DNA from: Nocardiopsis alborubida
GTDB taxonomy: Bacteria > Actinomycetota > Actinomycetes > Streptosporangiales > Streptosporangiaceae
DNA length: 64,000 nt
Assembly (NCBI RefSeq): GCF_012396365.1
Contig: NZ_JAAXPG010000004.1
Span: 186,001 to 250,000, forward strand
Direction: 5' to 3'
A program made the position numbers and the translations under genes. Under the pieces are notes generated by a model. That model was given only the letters and a program-made list of their open reading frames with translations, had not been told where the DNA came from and searched no databases. How positions within the stretch are numbered: position 1 is the first letter of the stretch; the number at the start of each line of letters is the position of its first letter. Shown one piece after another: positions 7,870-15,963 of this stretch.

Positions 7870-8483
7870 CGGCGTCCCGTCCGTCCCGTCACCGAGGCGA
7901 AGCCCTGCCCGAACCCGCGACCGGGGCCCGGAACCGACGCGATCCGGGGCGCCTGGAACCGCACGTCCACGATCATCAGGTCGCGCACGTAGTCGACCTC
8001 GGTGACCTCGACCTTCTTGACCCGGCCGCGCAGCCGCGCCTCCAGGTCCTGGCGCAGTGCCACGGGGTCCTCGTGCACCACGTCCAGGGTCAGGATGCGG
8101 CGCTCGTGCCGCGAGAGCAGGCGCGGGTGGTCGGCCGCGTACAGGCCGGTGAGCAGCAGGGCGTTGAGGCCCAGCATCACCCAGGGCATCGGGGCCGCCA
8201 CCGCGTTGACCAGGCCCAGGGCGATCGCCGTGAAGTAGTAGCCGATCTCGCCCTGGCTGATGAGGTCCGACCGCAGGCGCAGGATCGACAGCACGCCGAA
8301 CAGGCCGAAGCCGACCGCCAGGCCGACCTCCTGGTTGGTCAGCATGGACACCACGGCGAAGATGCCGGTGTTGAGGGCCACGTAGGCCAGCAGGAGGTCG
8401 CGCCGCCCGTGGCGGCGGAAGTAGATGGCGTACGACAGGGCGATGATCGCGGTCGTGTTGACCGCCAGTGCGAACCAGAACAT
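7866..8483 (-). CDS. DUF4956 membrane protein
   Basis: A 205-aa protein with four or five hydrophobic segments in its first 125 residues (ALAVNTTAIIALSYAIYF, LLAYVALNTGIFAVVSML and others) and a soluble ferredoxin-like C-terminal part (ILTLDVVHEDPVALRQDLEARL). The family signature FGLFGVLSILRLRSDLISQGEIGYYF is intact. It is the first gene of a two-gene operon with the polyphosphate polymerase. ATG 8483 is preceded by GAGGA. Three contiguous 11-bp repeats that look like response-regulator boxes end 17 bp upstream of the start. Confidence 0.88.
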   Translation of the reverse strand: MFWFALAVNTTAIIALSYAIYFRRHGRRDLLLAYVALNTGIFAVVSMLTNQEVGLAVGFGLFGVLSILRLRSDLISQGEIGYYFTAIALGLVNAVAAPMPWVMLGLNALLLTGLYAADHPRLLSRHERRILTLDVVHEDPVALRQDLEARLRGRVKKVEVTEVDYVRDLMIVDVRFQAPRIASVPGPGRGFGQGFASVTGRTGRR

Positions 8484-8500
8484 GCGTTCATCCTCTGGAC

Positions 8501-8548
8501 GGGCGGTGAGGATCCCATGAGGAGTGGATGAGGGAACCCTCATGTTCG
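8501..8548 (-). promoter_or_regulatory. Response-regulator-like direct repeats before the polyphosphate operon
   Basis: Read on the minus strand, three contiguous 11-bp units lie at 8533-8523 (CCTCATCCACT), 8522-8512 (CCTCATGGGAT) and 8511-8501 (CCTCACCGCCC). Direct repeats on an 11-bp pitch are typical of OmpR-family binding. The plus strand also has CCTCATGTTCG at 8538-8548, identical to a unit before the two-component operon at 11451-11472. The adjacent response regulator is the likely binder. Confidence 0.55.
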
Positions 8549-8573
8549 TCACGCACCGGTCATCCGAGGCGTG

Positions 8574-8616
8574 GACGAGGGGGCGGAGGTGTCACCGACA
8601 CCTCCGCCCCCTCGTC
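8574..8616. terminator. 20-bp hairpin terminator
   Basis: A perfect 20-bp inverted repeat (8574-8593 with 8597-8616) encloses a 3-nt loop ACC. It lies about 170 nt downstream of the response regulator stop codon and before the polyphosphate promoter, so it would insulate the two operons. It lacks a U-tract. Confidence 0.75.
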
Positions 8617-8786
8617 ACCGGAACGTCGCCCGTCACACACCGGAGCCCTCCCCTCCCGGAGCCCCCCGGTCATCCAGGGCCACTCGGAACACGCAGGCCG
8701 CCCGGTTCACACAGATCACCCAGGGCGTAGGGCTGGCCGGGCCGCCCAGATCGCGCAAGCCACCGGACCCTCCCAGACCGCCCGTC

Positions 8787-9446
8787 TCACCCGTTCAACC
8801 GGTACCCCATCCCGCGCACGGTCACGATCCGCTCCGCGCCCACCTTGCGGCGCAGCGCCCGCACGAACACGTCCACCACGTTCGACCCGGGGTCGTAGTC
8901 GTAGCCCCACACGTGCGACAGCATCTGCTGCCGGGTGAGCACCTGGCCCGGGTGCCGCATCAGCAGCTCCAGCAGGGAGAACTCGCGTGCGGTCAGGTCC
9001 ACGGACGTCTCCTCCACCGCCACCCGCCGCGTGCGCAGGTCCAGGGCCAGGCCGCCCGCCCGCAGCACCGTCAGCTCGGTGGGGCGCTCGCTGCGCATCC
9101 GCAGCCGCACCCGCGCCAGCAGCTCCTCGAACCGGAACGGTTTGGTGACGTAGTCGTCGGCCCCGATCTCCAGGCCGGTCACCGTGTCCCGCACGCCGTC
9201 GCGCGCGGTCAGGATGACCACGGGGATGTCCACGCCCAGCGAGCGCACGCGCCGCAGCACGTCGAACCCGTCGGTGTCCGGCAGGCCCAGGTCCAGCAGC
9301 ATCAGGTCGAAGCCGCCGGTCACCGCGTAGTCCACGGCCTCCGCCCCCGTGCCCACCACGGTGGTGGTGAAACCGCTGGCGTCCAGGCCCTTGCGGACGA
9401 ACGAGGCGATCCGCTCCTCGTCCTCGACGATGAGGATGCGACTCAC
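8787..9446 (-). CDS. OmpR/PhoB family response regulator
   Basis: A 219-aa DNA-binding response regulator. The receiver domain (residues 1-115) has the acidic pair E8/D9, phosphoacceptor D52 (LMLLDLGLPD) and K101-type lysine (DDYVTKPF). A winged-helix output domain follows (LTAREFSLLELLMRHPGQVLTRQQML, VDVFVRALRRKVGAERIVTVRGMGYRL). It overlaps the histidine kinase stop by ATGA and is the third gene of a minus-strand operon. Likely targets are the 11-bp repeats before its own operon and before the polyphosphate operon. Confidence 0.93.
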   Translation of the reverse strand: MSRILIVEDEERIASFVRKGLDASGFTTTVVGTGAEAVDYAVTGGFDLMLLDLGLPDTDGFDVLRRVRSLGVDIPVVILTARDGVRDTVTGLEIGADDYVTKPFRFEELLARVRLRMRSERPTELTVLRAGGLALDLRTRRVAVEETSVDLTAREFSLLELLMRHPGQVLTRQQMLSHVWGYDYDPGSNVVDVFVRALRRKVGAERIVTVRGMGYRLNG

Positions 9447-11047
9447 ACGAACCTCTTTCCAGTGGGGATGACGAGGGTGAACGTCGAACCGGCGCCCGGC
9501 GCGGAGCGCAGGTCCACCCGCCCGTGGTGGGCCTCGGCGATGGCGCGGACGATGGCCAGGCCCAGACCGGCGCCCCGGTCCCCCCTGGCCGCCCCGCTGC
9601 CCCGCGAGAAGCGCTCGAAGATCCGGCCGTGCTCCTCGGCCGGGATGCCGGGCCCCTGGTCGGCGACCCAGAACAGCACGTCGTCGCCGCTGAAGCCCGA
9701 GCCCACGCGCAGTGTGGACCCCGGCGCGGTGTGCCGTACCGCGTTGGCGGCCAGCTGCACCACGGCCTGGGTGACGCGCTGCGGGTCGAGCAGGGCGGTT
9801 CCCTCGGCCAGCGACTCCAGGCGCCAGTCGCGGTCGCCGAGCCTGCGCACCTTGGCGTCGATGTCACTGGTCAGCTCGGCCAGGGACACCTCCTCCTCGC
9901 GCAGGAAGTCGGGCTGCTGGGCCTTGGCGAGCAGCAGCAGGTCCTCCACGATCCGGCTCATCCGGTCCAGCTCGTCGGTGACCAGGCGCAGGACCTCGCG
10001 CCGTTCCTCTGGGTCGTCGCCCATCAGCTCCAGGTGGCCGCGCACGATGGTGATGGGCGTGCGCAGTTCGTGCCCGGCGTCGTCCACGAACTGCCGCTGG
10101 GCGGTGAAGGCGCCCTCCAACCGGTCCAGCATGCTGTTGAACTGCTCGGCGAGCGCGGCGATGTCGTCCCGCCCGGAAACGTCGATGCGCCGGGTCAGGT
10201 CCTCCTCGGTGATGTGCGCGGCGGTCTGCCGGACCAGGCGCACGGGTGCGAGGAAGCGTCCCGCCACCCACCAGGCCGCGGTGCTCGCGGCGATCAGCCC
10301 GGCCAGGCTGACCAGCGCGATCGTCTGCGTGGTGGTGGTGACCGTGTCGTCGTCGGCCTCGGTGAAGTAACCGATGACGAACCACCCCGCGCCCGCGGCG
10401 TCGCCGCGGCCGTCCGGGGGCAGGGCGCGGATCTTCTCCCACCGCATCGGACCGGCGGGGGTGTCCAGGGTCCCCCGGGCGCTGGACGCCTCCAGGACCT
10501 CCGCGACCATCGCGGGGTCCGCGGACACGTCGAAGGGCGGCTCCTGGCCCTGGCGGATGCGTCCGGGCTGGGCCGTGGTTTCCGGGGCGCCGCCCGCGCC
10601 TCCGCCGGAGGCCGACTCCTCCACCCAGCCGAACAGGATCTCGGCCCGGTCGGGGTACTGGCGGGCCAGATGGAGTCGGATGAGGGTGGAGACGTCGGTG
10701 AAGGGCTCGCCCGTGCCGGGGTCCACGCCCACGGCGGCGAACTCCTGGAACTCGCCGATCTCCTGGGACAGCGCTCGGTCGACGCGCTCGTCGTTGCGCG
10801 CGGTGAGCGCGCTCCAGGTGAGGATGTTGACCAGGACGAGGACGGCGGCCATCAGCAGGACGACCCAGGCCATGATGAGGAGCCTGGCGGGGATGCGCCG
10901 CTTCTGCGGCACCTCCGGCTGGGGTCCCCTCATGACCATGGTGGAGTTCATGTCGGCGTGCGCGGACGCGCCCCAGGCGTTGCCGCCGACCACGCCGCCG
11001 AGGTCCTCGGTCGGGGCGTCCCCGTCGAAACGCCCCTCAGTCGTCAT
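9443..11047 (-). CDS. Membrane sensor histidine kinase
   Basis: A 534-aa sensor kinase. Two membrane helices (LLIMAWVVLLMAAVLVLVNI near residue 45; IALVSLAGLIAASTAAWWVA near 245) bracket an extracytoplasmic sensor of about 170 residues. HAMP, HisKA with phosphoacceptor H326 (DDAGHELRTP), and an HATPase domain (LAANAVRHTA, ADQGPGIPAEEHGRIFERF) follow. ATG 11047 lies inside the end of the upstream gene, overlapping its stop by 11 nt, which suggests coupled translation. Its stop overlaps the response regulator start. The stimulus is unknown; the acidic, calcium-motif protein made from the same mRNA is a candidate accessory. Confidence 0.92.
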   Translation of the reverse strand: MTTEGRFDGDAPTEDLGGVVGGNAWGASAHADMNSTMVMRGPQPEVPQKRRIPARLLIMAWVVLLMAAVLVLVNILTWSALTARNDERVDRALSQEIGEFQEFAAVGVDPGTGEPFTDVSTLIRLHLARQYPDRAEILFGWVEESASGGGAGGAPETTAQPGRIRQGQEPPFDVSADPAMVAEVLEASSARGTLDTPAGPMRWEKIRALPPDGRGDAAGAGWFVIGYFTEADDDTVTTTTQTIALVSLAGLIAASTAAWWVAGRFLAPVRLVRQTAAHITEEDLTRRIDVSGRDDIAALAEQFNSMLDRLEGAFTAQRQFVDDAGHELRTPITIVRGHLELMGDDPEERREVLRLVTDELDRMSRIVEDLLLLAKAQQPDFLREEEVSLAELTSDIDAKVRRLGDRDWRLESLAEGTALLDPQRVTQAVVQLAANAVRHTAPGSTLRVGSGFSGDDVLFWVADQGPGIPAEEHGRIFERFSRGSGAARGDRGAGLGLAIVRAIAEAHHGRVDLRSAPGAGSTFTLVIPTGKRFV

Positions 11048-11420
11048 CGTCGTCGTCCTCGTCGTCGTCGCAGTCGTCGTCGTCGTCATCATCGCCGCCG
11101 CCGTCACCGCAGGTGAGGTCGGGGGTCTGACCCGGCGTTCCGGAGGGGGCCGGCGAGGGTTCGGCCGATGCCCCGGTGTGGTCGGGGTCCTCCTCGTCGG
11201 GAGTCCCGTCGCCGTCGTGGTCGGTGATCGGCGGCGGGGGAGGGACGACGTCCTCGTCGGAGGGAGGGGCGGGGCTGGCGCCGGGGGACTCCCCGACCAC
11301 CACCTCACCCGGGGCGGCGGTGTCCGAGGTGCGCTCGGGCATCGCCCACACCAGGACCGCCCCCGCGGCCAGGAAGGCCGCGACGGTGCCCGCCAACAGC
11401 AACAACAGTGGTGATCTCAT
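11037..11420 (-). CDS. Asp-rich secreted or anchored protein with a thrombospondin-3-like repeat
   Basis: A 127-aa protein with an N-terminal hydrophobic signal or anchor (SPLLLLLAGTVAAFLAAGAVLVWAM), a Pro/Ser/Glu-rich linker, then DHDGDGTPDEEDPD, which matches calcium-binding thrombospondin type 3 repeats. It ends in an extreme acidic tail of aspartates broken by one Cys and one Glu. It is the first gene of the two-component operon and its last codons overlap the kinase start. Extracellular Ca2+ or cation binding is inferred from the motif only. The poly-Asp DNA is a GTC trinucleotide run that could vary in length. Confidence 0.75.
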   Translation of the reverse strand: MRSPLLLLLAGTVAAFLAAGAVLVWAMPERTSDTAAPGEVVVGESPGASPAPPSDEDVVPPPPPITDHDGDGTPDEEDPDHTGASAEPSPAPSGTPGQTPDLTCGDGGGDDDDDDDCDDDEDDDDDD

Positions 11421-11450
11421 ACTCGCCGAGCATTCCTGGCGCGGGGGAAT

Positions 11451-11472
11451 ACGAGATGAAACGAACATGAGG
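11451..11472 (-). promoter_or_regulatory. Response-regulator-like direct repeats before the two-component operon
   Basis: On the minus strand two contiguous 11-bp units, CCTCATGTTCG (11472-11462) and TTTCATCTCGT (11461-11451), end 30 bp before ATG 11420. They share the YYTCAT core and 11-bp pitch with the array at 8501-8548, which fits autoregulation by the encoded response regulator. Confidence 0.5.
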
Positions 11473-11537
11473 AATTCTTCATCCACGCCCGCCGGGGCCG
11501 GAGGCTCACCCGAGCGCTTCCGGCCCCGACGGAGCCG

Positions 11538-13001
11538 TCACGGGTTCGGGGCGGTCTCCGGCCGCGTGCGCCCGCGCCGCAGGCCCAGGAGCGCGTCCAG
11601 CACGAGGAAGGCCAGCAGGGAGACCCCGAACACCGGCAGGAACAGGCCGACGCCCACCGCCGCCGCGGCGACCAGGGCCAGGCACCACCACGGCAGCCCC
11701 CGCCAGGTCCCGCGCGGGGCGAGCGGCCGTCCCACGGAGAACGCGGTGTCCCGGGTGGGGCGGCGCAGCCACCACATCCGGTAGCCCAAGAACACGAGGA
11801 AGAGCGCGGACAGGGCCACCGCCGTCAGCAGGAGCTGGTTCGGCAGGCCGAACAGCAGGCCCATGTGGAAGGCGATCCCCCACGTGGCCATCTTGGCCAT
11901 GAAGGGGTGGTCCTCGAACCGCAGCTCCTCGACCACCTCACCGCTCGTCGCGTCGACCGCCGCCGCGTCCTGGTGCACGGGCCAGCTCCGCCCGGTTCCC
12001 TGGACGGTGAAGGGCGCGCCCTCCTCCGCGGGCACCGAGATCTCCATCGGGCCGTCGATCCCCACCGCGTGCACCGACTCCAGGACCGCGTCCAGGTCCA
12101 CGCCCTGCCCGGCCGAGCCGTGGTCCGCGTGGTCACCGTGTCCGCCGTGGTCCTCGTGGTCCTCGTGGTCCCCGTGGTCCCCGTGCTCCGACGGGGCGGG
12201 AGCCGACAGCGCCGGAGTGGTCCAGCCGAGGGCCACCCGCATGTCGGTCACGTTGGCCCCGGCGAACCGGGACCAGGTCAGCCCGGTGGCGGACAGCACC
12301 AGCAGACCGACCACGGCCCAGATACCGACCGACCCGTGCCAGGACATGGTCCGGTTGCGCCCCTTCGCGGAGGGCTCGGGCAGCAGGGTGCGGCGCAGGC
12401 GGCGGACCCTGCGCCGACGCGCGGTCCACAGCACGACCCCGCCCAGCGCGACCGCCCACAGCCAGCTCGCGGCGAGTTCGCTGTAGAGGCGGCCGAACTC
12501 ACCCAGGTGCAGGTGGCGGTGGAGTTCGGACAGCCACGACCGCACGGGCAGCGCGCCGCTGCTGCCGTAGCTGGTCGTTTCGCCGAGGAGTTCGCCGCTG
12601 TAGGGGTCGACGAAGACGGCGAGCCGGTAGCTCTCGGGAAGGTCCTCCACGTTCAGGAGGACGCGGGTGCTCTCGTCGGGCTCCGTGCCCGGGCGCACGG
12701 CGCTCAGCGTTCCCTCGGGATGGGCCGCGACCGCGGTGTCCACCTGTTCCTGGAGGGGAAGCGCGCTGTCTCCGGGGGCGACGCGGAGCTGGTCGGCGTA
12801 GAGCACCTGCTCCAGCTGCGGCGCGTACGCGTACAGCAGTCCGGTGAGGGCGGCCACGGCGATGAACGGCGCGACGAGGAGCCCGGCGTAGAAGTGCAGG
12901 CGTAGGAGGAGTTGGCGCAGAGCCGCCCAGACGGAGGAGCGGCGGTTCGGAGGGGGAGGCGTCTCGGGGGATCCGAGCCGGTCGGGGGCATGGGACGTCA
13001 T
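11538..13001 (-). CDS. PepSY-associated membrane protein with His-rich loop
   Basis: A 487-aa protein of the PepSY_TM family (COG3182-like), with four membrane helices: LHFYAGLLVAPFIAVAALTGLLYAY near the N-terminus, another near 205, one near residue 240 (WAVVGLLVLSATGLTWSRF) and further ones at the C-terminus. Two extracytoplasmic PepSY-like segments lie between them. A loop near residues 278-305 is made of HGDHEDH repeats and could bind copper, zinc or nickel. Related proteins accompany iron or copper uptake systems. It probably forms an operon with the 195-aa membrane protein upstream, which ends 104 bp before this start. Metal handling is inference from the loop and neighbours. Confidence 0.85.
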   Translation of the reverse strand: MTSHAPDRLGSPETPPPPNRRSSVWAALRQLLLRLHFYAGLLVAPFIAVAALTGLLYAYAPQLEQVLYADQLRVAPGDSALPLQEQVDTAVAAHPEGTLSAVRPGTEPDESTRVLLNVEDLPESYRLAVFVDPYSGELLGETTSYGSSGALPVRSWLSELHRHLHLGEFGRLYSELAASWLWAVALGGVVLWTARRRRVRRLRRTLLPEPSAKGRNRTMSWHGSVGIWAVVGLLVLSATGLTWSRFAGANVTDMRVALGWTTPALSAPAPSEHGDHGDHEDHEDHGGHGDHADHGSAGQGVDLDAVLESVHAVGIDGPMEISVPAEEGAPFTVQGTGRSWPVHQDAAAVDATSGEVVEELRFEDHPFMAKMATWGIAFHMGLLFGLPNQLLLTAVALSALFLVFLGYRMWWLRRPTRDTAFSVGRPLAPRGTWRGLPWWCLALVAAAAVGVGLFLPVFGVSLLAFLVLDALLGLRRGRTRPETAPNP

Positions 13002-13105
13002 GGGGGCTCCCAGGGTCTGGTTCGGGGCTGCCCGGGGGGTGCGGGCATGCGTGGGACACCGACGTGTCGGTGGAGGCCGGGCGCTGGCGGCACCGGCGGG
13101 GTGGC

Positions 13106-13693
13106 TCAGAACAGGAAGGCCGCGGGCGGTCCGCGCAGGATCCGGACGTGCCGCAGGAGCAGGAGGGCGGCGCGGTACCGGAGCGGCGTCCGTCCGGGGA
13201 ACCGCGCGGGTCCCCGGCGCGCGGGAGCGGCGGGGGCGGGGACGAGGACCAGCAGGCGGTGGAAGAGGGAGCGTACGAGGTCGACGAGGGCGAGGACGGC
13301 CCGCTCACCCTGGCGCAGCCACCACGCGCACGCCACCCCGGCGGCGGCGTGGGCGAGGAGCATGCCCGGCCCGATCCCGGCCCCCTCCAGCGCCCCGGAC
13401 CCGGCCGGGTGGGAGGCGGCGCCGTGCGACGCGGAGCCGCCCGGCGACGCGACCGCGAACAACAGGTGCAGGGCTGCCTGCCCCCACAGAGTCGCCGCGA
13501 CGAGGGAACCGAGGCGCTGTTCGGAGCGGAAGAGCCCGTGGGCGACGGCGAGGACGAGGACGAACCCCGCCGAGAGGCCGAGCGGCGACACCGCGTGTCC
13601 GGAGGCCAGGACGTGCCCGGTGGAGGACAGGCCCGTGCACACCGCGGCGAACACCGTGGCGCGCGGCAGTCGGAGCGGGACCGTACCGGCCAT
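13106..13693 (-). CDS. Integral membrane protein of unknown function
   Basis: A 195-aa protein with about five hydrophobic segments (ATVFAAVCTGLSSTGHVL, LSAGFVLVLAVAHGLF, LGSLVAATLWGQAALHLLFAVA, MLLAHAAAGVACAWW) and a basic C-terminus. A loop has several histidines (SASHGAASHPAG). Similar proteins sit beside PepSY proteins in actinomycetes and are suspected of copper handling; I cannot confirm this. ATG 13693 has only a weak ribosome site. A palindrome close to the CebR operator lies 46 bp upstream. Confidence 0.75.
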   Translation of the reverse strand: MAGTVPLRLPRATVFAAVCTGLSSTGHVLASGHAVSPLGLSAGFVLVLAVAHGLFRSEQRLGSLVAATLWGQAALHLLFAVASPGGSASHGAASHPAGSGALEGAGIGPGMLLAHAAAGVACAWWLRQGERAVLALVDLVRSLFHRLLVLVPAPAAPARRGPARFPGRTPLRYRAALLLLRHVRILRGPPAAFLF

Positions 13694-14254
13694 GGCGGAC
13701 AGTATTCCCCACTTTCCCGAGGGTGCCCATCCCCCTTTTGGGAGCGTTCCCATAACCGTGTGCGCGCGTGGTCGCGCTTTCCGCGGGCGCCCCGGCCGAT
13801 CGCGCCGCGGGTGGTCGCGGTACCCGCTCTCCGGGCTGTCCGGCCGGTGACGGCAGGCGCCCAACGCTGTGGTCAGCGGCCACGAGGCCGTCACGCGGCC
13901 GACGGGGATCACGGCCCTCCGCTCGACCGGCGCGGCCACCGGGCGGGCACCCCGCCCGGCACCGCTCCGGTCGGTCCTTCGGCCCGCCGGGCGGTCCCTT
14001 CGGCAGCGTGCAACCGAACGCGTTTTCGGGTGACGAAACAACGCAACGAAATAGGGACCGGCGACACAACCGGTTTCGTCACCACCGGGTCCAACGGAAA
14101 CCTGCTCACAAGTGGGCCCTAACCGCCAACGCAATGGCCGCGCCCGCCCCGTTGCGGCCGGGCGCGGCCACCACGGGTCAGGCGGAGCCGAGCGCGGTCC
14201 GGCTCGGCACCCGTGCGGCACCCGCACGGTCAGCGACACGTGTCCGCTGACCGG
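13694..14254. other. 561-bp intergenic region with a wide inverted repeat
   Basis: No gene is supported. Besides the CebR-like palindrome, GGTGACGAAAC (14029-14039) and GTTTCGTCACC (14073-14083) form perfect 11-bp arms 33 bp apart in a locally AT-richer patch with repeated ACGAAA words. Further on, GACACGTGTC (near 14236) is a short palindrome beside the end of the transporter gene. Confidence 0.4.
13739..13752. promoter_or_regulatory. CebR/CelR-like operator
   Basis: TGGGAGCGTTCCCA differs at one base from TGGGAGCGCTCCCA, the operator of the LacI-family cellobiose regulators CebR (Streptomyces) and CelR (Thermobifida). It lies 46-59 bp upstream of the 195-aa membrane protein start, behind a plausible minus-strand -10 (AATACT). 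A chance near-match is possible in this GC-rich DNA. Confidence 0.4.
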
Positions 14255-15163
14255 TCAGCGCTCCCCGGCCACGCTCCCCGGCTCCCGCGGCATCTCCGGC
14301 TCCCGCTCGGAGGCCGGGCCCTGCGGAACGGTGAGCAGCCGGATCCCGTACGCCGCCAGCAGGGCGCACACCACCGCGACCGCGCCGCCGATCCACCCGC
14401 CCGCGTAGGTCTCGCCCATGAAGGCCACGCCCACCACGGCGGCGGAGACGGGGTTGGTGAAGGTGGTGATCCCCAGCGGGGCGCCCAGCTCCATGCCCTG
14501 GTAGGCGGCCTGGGCCAGGAACAGCCCGAGCACCGCGATCACGGGCGTGGCCAGCGAGGACGCGTGCACCAGCCCGATCGCGCCGGTCTCCCCGATGACC
14601 GCCACCGCCGTCTTGACCGTGGCCGAGGAGACCCCGAAGGCCACGCCCGCCGCACCCGCGAGCAGGTAGCTGCGCCAGGCCGCCGAGCGGACACGCCCCG
14701 CCGCCCACGCGGTCGCCAGCAGGAGCGCGGTCGTACCGCCGCCGACCACCACCGAGCCGGTGTCGTCGAGGACGCCGCCCTGGCCGCCGGTCACCGTCAC
14801 CGCCAGCAGCACGCCCAGCGCCACCGAGGTGAACGCCGCGCCCCTCCACTCCTCGCGGGTGACCCTCCGCCCGCCCAGCCGCGCCGACCAGGGGATGCCG
14901 AACACCAGTACCAGCACGCCCAGCGGCTGCACCACGGTCAGCGGTGCGTTGCTCACCGCCGCCACCTGGAAACCGGCCCGGCCCCCGTTGAACAGCAGGG
15001 AGAGCCACCACAGCGGGTGCCGCAGCAGGGCCGCGAGCTGTCCACCGCCGGTGAGCGGCCCGGCCACCCGTACCGCCAACCTGCGCTGGGCCACCGCGGC
15101 GGCCGTGTAGGCCGCACACGAGAGCACCGCGAACGCGATCCCCAACACCACGCCTGATTCCAT
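14255..15163 (-). CDS. DMT superfamily (EamA/NIPA-like) transporter
   Basis: A 302-aa membrane protein with nine to ten hydrophobic segments arranged as two EamA-like halves. ATG 15163 begins directly with the first helix (MESGVVLGIAFAVLSCAAYTAAAVAQ). Conserved DMT patterns include PLTVVQPLGVLVLVFGIP in the first half and ITTFTNPVSAAVVGVAFMGETYAGGWIGGAVAVVCALLAAYGIRLL in the second. Members export amino acids, drugs or metabolites; the substrate is not identifiable. The ribosome site is weak. It appears monocistronic. Confidence 0.85.
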   Translation of the reverse strand: MESGVVLGIAFAVLSCAAYTAAAVAQRRLAVRVAGPLTGGGQLAALLRHPLWWLSLLFNGGRAGFQVAAVSNAPLTVVQPLGVLVLVFGIPWSARLGGRRVTREEWRGAAFTSVALGVLLAVTVTGGQGGVLDDTGSVVVGGGTTALLLATAWAAGRVRSAAWRSYLLAGAAGVAFGVSSATVKTAVAVIGETGAIGLVHASSLATPVIAVLGLFLAQAAYQGMELGAPLGITTFTNPVSAAVVGVAFMGETYAGGWIGGAVAVVCALLAAYGIRLLTVPQGPASEREPEMPREPGSVAGER

Positions 15164-15279
15164 GACAGCGATGATCCCGCCACCCCCGGTCCGGTTCGCC
15201 GCCGGGGCCGGAAAACCGCGGTAGGCGCGTGCCCTCCGTCCGCCCGGGGGCGGGCGCACCCGTCATCCGGTCCTGTCCC

Positions 15280-15783
15280 CTACACCGACGCGCTTTCCGG
15301 TCGTCCGGAGGCCTTGGCGAAGAAGCGGTTCGAGGAGGGGGCGAACGTCAGCACGGCGGCCGTCGCCACCGACGCGATGTGCGCGGTCCGCAGCGCCGGG
15401 TACAGCGGCCCGTGCGACGCGTGGCCCATCGCGTCGAGGATCCCGCCGCCCTCCAGCACGGCCAGCACCAGGGGCCCGACCAGCGTGCCCAGGCCGCCCA
15501 CCACGCCGAGCCCGACGACCAGGGCCGCCCGCGCCCACCGGTGGCCCCGCGCGAACCACACCACCACCAGGGCCGCCGACGTGTAGACCGCCAGGCGCAG
15601 CGCGAGCCCCGGCCACGGGACGCCCTCACCCGCCGCGACCATGCCCGCCAGCGCCACCGCGCTCTCGGCGACACCGCAGGCCACCGCCGTCGCCCACGCC
15701 GCGGCCGCCCAGCGCACCGGGCCGGGAACCGTCCTGCGCACCGGGTAGGGAACCGTCTCGCGCGCGATCTCAGGGTTTCTCAT
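15280..15783 (-). CDS. Four-helix membrane protein, unknown function
   Basis: A 167-aa protein with four hydrophobic stretches: VRWAAAAWATAVACGVAESAVALAGMV, LALRLAVYTSAALVVVWFA, ALVVGLGVVGGLGTLVGPLVLAVLEGGG and IASVATAAVLTFAP. ATG 15783 follows GGAGGGC. No family is recognised. It lies downstream of the ABC exporter genes on the same strand, but a strong hairpin between them (15900-15956) argues for separate transcription. Confidence 0.7.
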   Translation of the reverse strand: MRNPEIARETVPYPVRRTVPGPVRWAAAAWATAVACGVAESAVALAGMVAAGEGVPWPGLALRLAVYTSAALVVVWFARGHRWARAALVVGLGVVGGLGTLVGPLVLAVLEGGGILDAMGHASHGPLYPALRTAHIASVATAAVLTFAPSSNRFFAKASGRPESASV

Positions 15784-15886
15784 GCCCTCCAGGATTCTCC
15801 GGAACGGGACCGGTCTCCAGGGTGTCCGTTCCCCTCCGGGAGTGGTGCGCGCGCCACCCGCCGTCGGCGCGGAAGGGTTCACCACC

Positions 15887-15956
15887 CGCCCCTTCGCCGT
15901 GATCTTGTACTTATAGCGAGGTTCGAGCGCCGACATCGGCTATAAGTACAAGATCA
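15887..15956. repeat. Dispersed repeat copy 1, with perfect 18-bp inverted repeat
   Basis: 15887-15938 is about 90 percent identical to 45959-46012. In this copy, 15900-15917 (core GATCTTGTACTTATAGC) and 15939-15956 form a perfect 18-bp stem with a 21-nt loop. On the minus strand the shared part begins an ATG frame reading MSALEPRYKYK. It lies just after the ABC ATPase stop and may act as its terminator. The peptide resembles the start of GntR-family regulators (YxxIAxxL), so it may be a gene relic with its operator; this is speculative. Confidence 0.75.
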
Positions 15957-15963
15957 TCGCAGT

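Noticed and set aside
15900..15956. Integrase attachment site or transposon end
   Set aside because: No integrase, transposase or target duplication is visible; the hairpin and the partial copy at 46 kb are better called a dispersed repeat of unknown origin.
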